Origin: Fusobacterium ulcerans
GTDB taxonomy: Bacteria; Fusobacteriota; Fusobacteriia; Fusobacteriales; Fusobacteriaceae
Direction: 5' to 3'
Length of the DNA stretch: 64,000 nt
NCBI RefSeq assembly: GCF_003019675.1
Contig: NZ_CP028105.1
Span: 2,620,282 to 2,684,281 of the forward strand
The notes under the pieces are model-generated. The model was not told where the DNA came from. It did no database searches and saw only the letters and a list, made by a program, of their open reading frames with translations. Numbering within the stretch: position 1 is the stretch's first letter; the number at the start of each line of letters is the position of its first letter. Positions 61,050-64,000 of the stretch are shown piece by piece. The position numbers and the translations under genes were made by a program.

Positions 61050-61406
61050 AATACTCCAGCTTTTTCAGTTTTTTCAAAAGAGGAAAAATGGAAAAAAGAA
61101 CTTGAAAGTGCAGAAAAGATATATGGAATGCTTCCAGAAGAGCAGGAAAAAGAATTCATGAAGCTATGGCTTGAATTTGAGAATATGGAAACTAAAGAAG
61201 CAAAGTTTGCTAATACTTTTGATAGATTCCAAGGGTTTATACAAAACCTTACTTCTGATGGGCATACATGGAAGAAGTTCAGTGCTACAAAAGAAATGGT
61301 GCTGAAGAGAATGTCACCTATAGTTGAGTATGCACCACAGCTTTTCCATGAGTTTGTGATGCCGGAAGTGCAGAAGTATATTGATAAAGGGATTATAAAG
61401 GAATAA
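61050..61406 (+). pseudogene. 5'-truncated HD-domain hydrolase
   Basis: The frame opens after a stop at 61047 with no suitable start and reads F-S-K-E-E-K-W-K-K-E-L-E ... L-P-E-E-Q-E-K-E-F, W-L-E-F-E, A-K-F-A-N-T-F-D-R-F-Q and H-T-W-K-K-F, which is the C-terminal half of the COG1896 (YfbR-like) HD hydrolases. The N-terminal half with the H...HD...D metal site is missing. The break point marks the probable right border of the phage region. Confidence 0.82.
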
Positions 61407-61445
61407 CTCAATATAATTTTTTTGAAAAATAAACAGCAATTTTAA

Positions 61446-61478
61446 AAGGTCAGGGAAAAATCTCTGACCTCATTTTTT
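61446..61478. terminator. Bidirectional terminator
   Basis: AGGTCAGGGA / TCTCTGACCT (one mismatch) with A/T flanks between the HD fragment and the sigma-factor gene. Confidence 0.85.
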
Positions 61479-62059
61479 TAATAATCAAGCATAAAATTTT
61501 TTAATTTTTTCTTTATTCTTTGAATACAGTTGTCTATTGATTTAACATCCCGTCCAGTCATTTCAGCTATTTCAATATATGTCATTTCAGCAATAAGATA
61601 CTCAAAAATCTCATTTTCCATTGGGCTCAAATGAGTTCTTAAATATCTGTTCACATATTCCATCTTTTCCTTTCCAAGACATAATTCTTCTGGAGAATGA
61701 AACATAAAGGATTGATGAGTATATGTAATATTAGGTTCTCCTTCACTTTCAGCTTGAATAGATATAGCCATATTGAGAATTTTATTTTTTCTGGAGTTGG
61801 AATTTTTTAGAACGGTTATCAGATGACGCTTTATACACAAGAGTGCAAAGGTCTTAAAAGAAGCTGTCTTGTTTTCATCATAGGCATTGATTGCTTTAAA
61901 AAGTCCAATCATAGCTTCCTGCATCACATCATCTTTATCCCCACCATAAAAAAAATACTTTTTAGTTCTGTAAAGGATAATTCTCTTCAAACTTTGAAAA
62001 ATTTCAATAAAAGCTTTGTCATCACCATTTTTTGCATCTTTGATTTTTTTGTTGTCCAT
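61478..62059 (-). CDS. RNA polymerase sigma factor, SigH-like (sigma-70 family)
   Basis: 193 residues. Region 2 (D-D-V-M-Q-E-A-M-I-G-L-F-K-A-I-N-A-Y-D) and region 4 (L-S-P-M-E-N-E-I-F-E-Y-L and Y-I-E-I-A-E-M-T-G-R-D-V-K-S-I-D-N-C) are present, without regions 1 and 3: the SigH/ECF-like size. In Firmicutes SigH runs sporulation and competence; in a fusobacterium its regulon is unknown, competence being one possibility. AGGAGGAAA ribosome site. Confidence 0.85.
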   Translation of the reverse strand: MDNKKIKDAKNGDDKAFIEIFQSLKRIILYRTKKYFFYGGDKDDVMQEAMIGLFKAINAYDENKTASFKTFALLCIKRHLITVLKNSNSRKNKILNMAISIQAESEGEPNITYTHQSFMFHSPEELCLGKEKMEYVNRYLRTHLSPMENEIFEYLIAEMTYIEIAEMTGRDVKSIDNCIQRIKKKLKNFMLDY

Positions 62060-62313
62060 TTTCTTTTCCTCCTGAGTTCTAAAATTTCTGTAATGATAGT
62101 AAAAAGATTTTTAAAATATGAACATCATTGCATATATAAAAAAAGCATATACTAAAACTTAATTAGTATATGTTTGGCTATACAGTGATTTTAGTTTCTT
62201 CCTTTAAAAATTATTTTTAATAAATATAAGAAAATTAATATGAACTGCAAAAACATTTGAATGGCAACATAAAAAGCATTCAAAAAAAGGAACTGAATTA
62301 TAAATTTAGAGAA

Positions 62314-62412
62314 TTAAAAAAGCATTAAAAATTCACAAAAATAAATACATAATCCAACAAAAAACAATGATAGTCCAAAAAGACAAAATAAGAAGAATAA
62401 AAGAACTTTCAT
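62314..62412 (-). CDS. Possible membrane micro-protein (32 aa)
   Basis: ATG at 62412, preceded by GGGGAG 6 nt upstream. Reads M-K-V-L-L-F-F-L-F-C-L-F-G-L-S-L then more hydrophobic residues; a single membrane span. The ribosome site makes it credible; function unknown. Confidence 0.4.
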   Translation of the reverse strand: MKVLLFFLFCLFGLSLFFVGLCIYFCEFLMLF

Positions 62413-62849
62413 AAAAACTCCCCTGTTTTAATTGATATTTTACTAAGGTTATTCTAAAAAAAATGTTAAAACTCCTTTATTTTTTATATGAAATAAATAT
62501 TATTTTTAAAAATATTTAATAAGTTTATAAAAATTGATATCAATTAATCAAAAAATTATAATATTAAATATCAATAAATTTTGCCAGTTCTGAAAGAAAT
62601 GTTAATTTTACAATGCTGAAGGGGAGAAAAATTAATCAAGATACATGAATTAATATTAAGGGGAAGAAAATCTTTATAAAAAGGTTTGGTTATAAAATAG
62701 AGTTGTATTGAAATTAAAATATGAAGTAAAAGTAATAAGAAAGGGTAAAAATAAAATTTAATATAAAAAGTAAGTTTATGATTAAAGATGGGCGAAGACA
62801 ATTAAAAATCTATGGATAAATCAATTATCAGTAGCTTTTTTTATTGCTC

Positions 62850-62905
62850 CAAAAAATAAAAAAGCCTAGTCATTTCTTGGTCGTACACTAGGCAGACGAC
62901 ATTCT
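62850..62905 (-). ncRNA. Candidate small RNA with intrinsic terminator
   Basis: Minus strand. Promoter TTGACA (62940-62935), 17-bp spacer, TATAAA (62917-62912); start expected near 62905. The short transcript (about 50 nt) folds into GCCTAGT / ACTAGGC (62893-62887 with 62870-62864), followed by TTTTTTATTTTTT, a complete terminator. An alternative pairing GTCGT / ACGAC (62900-62896 with 62884-62880) would loop out the terminator's first arm. No gene lies directly downstream. Confidence 0.65.
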
Positions 62906-62911
62906 GATAAT

Positions 62912-62940
62912 TTTATATCATATTTTATTTTCTCTGTCAA
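62912..62940 (-). promoter_or_regulatory. Sigma-70 promoter of the sRNA candidate
   Basis: Perfect TTGACA, 17-bp spacer, TATAAA. Confidence 0.8.
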
Positions 62941-63172
62941 TAGTATTTTTAAATTTTTTTGAAAATTTTTTATAAAGATAATACTTGGGTTTTAACAAGT
63001 CATGAGCTAAACAATTCAGCATATTTATTTGTAATAAAAGACAGGACTTTTAATTTTCAAAATAAATATTTGTAAAGTGTATCTATCAATTATTTTTCTT
63101 AGCTGTTATAAAGTATCTCTTCAATAAATTTAAATATGCAGAAATAATTCTTTATATTTCAAGTAATTGATT

Positions 63173-64000
63173 TTATTGCAGTATTTCCTTGGCAGTATTT
63201 TCATCTATTACCAGATGTGTTATAATACCAGTTTTTAAAGCTCCTATAACGGCATCTTTACTTGTTTTTGAAGAACATAGTCCAATTACATGCTCTATCT
63301 TTCTCAAGTCATCTAAAGGTATTTCAATAGAGAAATCACTCTCTCCAGTGATGAATTTACCATTTATATCATAATAATAAGAGAGTATATTTCCAATAGC
63401 TTTTCCTTTTTGGAGATTGTCTCCAAATCTTGAAGCAGTAGCAAGGTCAGGAACTGATGGATGGTTTCCTATACTAAGGACAGCAACATCCAGTTTTTCC
63501 CATAATCTCTTTATATCCTTGTAATTTTCAATGTTGATAAATAGATTTTTTTCCTGCTCAGTAGCTAGAAAAGCAGGTGCAAAAAGATAATAAGGCTTTA
63601 GGAAAGTCATCTGTGAGAATATTCTTACCAGCTCATTTGAATGAAAATCTTTAGTAGGCATAGAGATATTACCAACTAGAGGGCACACATAACCTTCAAG
63701 CTCCATCTTTTTTTCTGAAACTTCAAGCTTCTGAACCAGATCACCAATATTTTTTCCCCATCCAAGTCCAAATTTTCTATACTTTTTAAGATCATTACTC
63801 ATATATGATATTACATTATTCAATATTACCTGATCAGTAAGATAATCTGTATCAGCTTGAGGAATAACCATTCCCCCTTCAATATTGTATTTTTTCTTGA
63901 TCTCTTCCATAAGAAAATCATTGCTTACAAATGGAGAATTTATCTGAATAGTAACTATACCTGCTTCCTTTGCATCAGCAAGCATCTTACTCACAAGAGG
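63173..64000 (-). CDS. SorC-family sugar-responsive regulator, 5'-truncated by the window
   Basis: About 275 residues visible. It begins inside the DNA-binding domain (P-L-V-S-K-M-L-A-D-A-K-E-A-G-I-V, the recognition helix and wing) and continues through the SorC/DeoR-type sugar-phosphate-binding domain (F-G-L-G-W-G-K, P-L-V-G-N-I-S, I-G-N-H-P, and late G-I-I-T-H-L-V-I-D-E-x-T-A). The frame is open to base 64000. Controls a carbohydrate unit outside the window. Confidence 0.87.
   Translation of the reverse strand, partial: PLVSKMLADAKEAGIVTIQINSPFVSNDFLMEEIKKKYNIEGGMVIPQADTDYLTDQVILNNVISYMSNDLKKYRKFGLGWGKNIGDLVQKLEVSEKKMELEGYVCPLVGNISMPTKDFHSNELVRIFSQMTFLKPYYLFAPAFLATEQEKNLFINIENYKDIKRLWEKLDVAVLSIGNHPSVPDLATASRFGDNLQKGKAIGNILSYYYDINGKFITGESDFSIEIPLDDLRKIEHVIGLCSSKTSKDAVIGALKTGIITHLVIDENTAKEILQ

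Larger units (their letters stand above)
62060..63172. other. 1.1-kb mostly non-coding region
   Basis: Holds a TATACTAA / TTAGTATA-type hairpin (62144-62172), a 32-codon leftward ORF (62314-62412) and the sRNA candidate (62850-62940). No other gene was found; the rest is AT-rich with no coding signal. Confidence 0.6.

Noticed and set aside
62864-62900. Known riboswitch classes (preQ1, guanidine) for the 62.9-kb hairpin RNA
   Set aside because: It contains an ACGA and alternative pairing, but lacks the paired ACGR loops or preQ1 consensus, and no regulated gene follows.

Overview
The window is AT-rich, densely coded bacterial DNA. Its genes point to a low-GC, double-membrane anaerobe of the Fusobacteriota, most likely a Fusobacterium: an MlaA-type outer-membrane lipid protein, HydG for [FeFe]-hydrogenase maturation, amino-acid catabolism (threonine and D-serine deamination, PepV) and Fusobacterium-like codon use and intergenic texture. 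This placement is an inference from gene content; no rRNA or tRNA is present to confirm it.

Housekeeping left arm (1-20.7 kb): the 3' part of a threonine ammonia-lyase, an exported hydrolase overlapping an MlaA-like gene, PepV, a DUF2156 protein, HydG, several small envelope proteins, a ZIP metal transporter and an orphan ParA-like ATPase. Then come two leftward catabolic units. One is a LacI regulator with a DctPQM TRAP transporter and a TIM-barrel isomerase/epimerase, headed by a clear promoter and a 24-bp LacI-type operator. The other is a D-serine unit (GntP-type permease, DsdA, and a second, unrelated zinc/PLP D-serine-type enzyme) next to a divergent XRE-cupin regulator.

Defence-like genes (20.8-25.6 kb): a GIY-YIG/DUF4357 nuclease, a convergent nuclease-helicase (DUF2075) and a TIR-domain protein.

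Prophage-derived region (about 24.0-61.05 kb). An early module (repressor, Cro-like proteins, DnaD-like and DnaC-like replication proteins, a ParA-like pair, Xis and a tyrosine integrase) ends at 34.75 kb. A cargo block follows: two small unknowns, a TPR protein with a nucleotide-cyclase-like domain, a 15-bp tandem repeat and a terminator. Next is a late module of a contractile-tailed (myovirus/PBSX-XkdA-like) phage: HNH, probable cos, terminase, portal, ClpP-type protease, HK97 capsid, sheath, tube, tail chaperones, tape measure, baseplate, fibre, fibre assembly and holin-like proteins, then a toxin-like/membrane-protein pair. The region ends in a 5'-truncated chromosomal HD-hydrolase gene. 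The integrase lies in the middle, so this may be two elements side by side or a rearranged prophage. No att repeat could be identified by eye.

Most notable: (1) the tail-fibre gene is followed by two further, start-less C-terminal tip modules, each introduced by the same TTAGAGAAT (Leu-Glu-Asn) repeat that precedes the expressed tip, which looks like a cassette array for switching receptor-binding tips; (2) a textbook A AAA AAC -1 frameshift site joins the two tail-chaperone frames; (3) two phage genes appear to start at ATA, with identical Shine-Dalgarno spacing; (4) a compact promoter-hairpin-terminator unit of about 50 nt near 62.9 kb looks like a small RNA gene.

Right arm (61.4-64 kb): a SigH-like sigma factor, a mostly non-coding 1.1-kb stretch holding the sRNA candidate and a tiny membrane-peptide ORF, and the C-terminal part of a SorC-family regulator running off the window.
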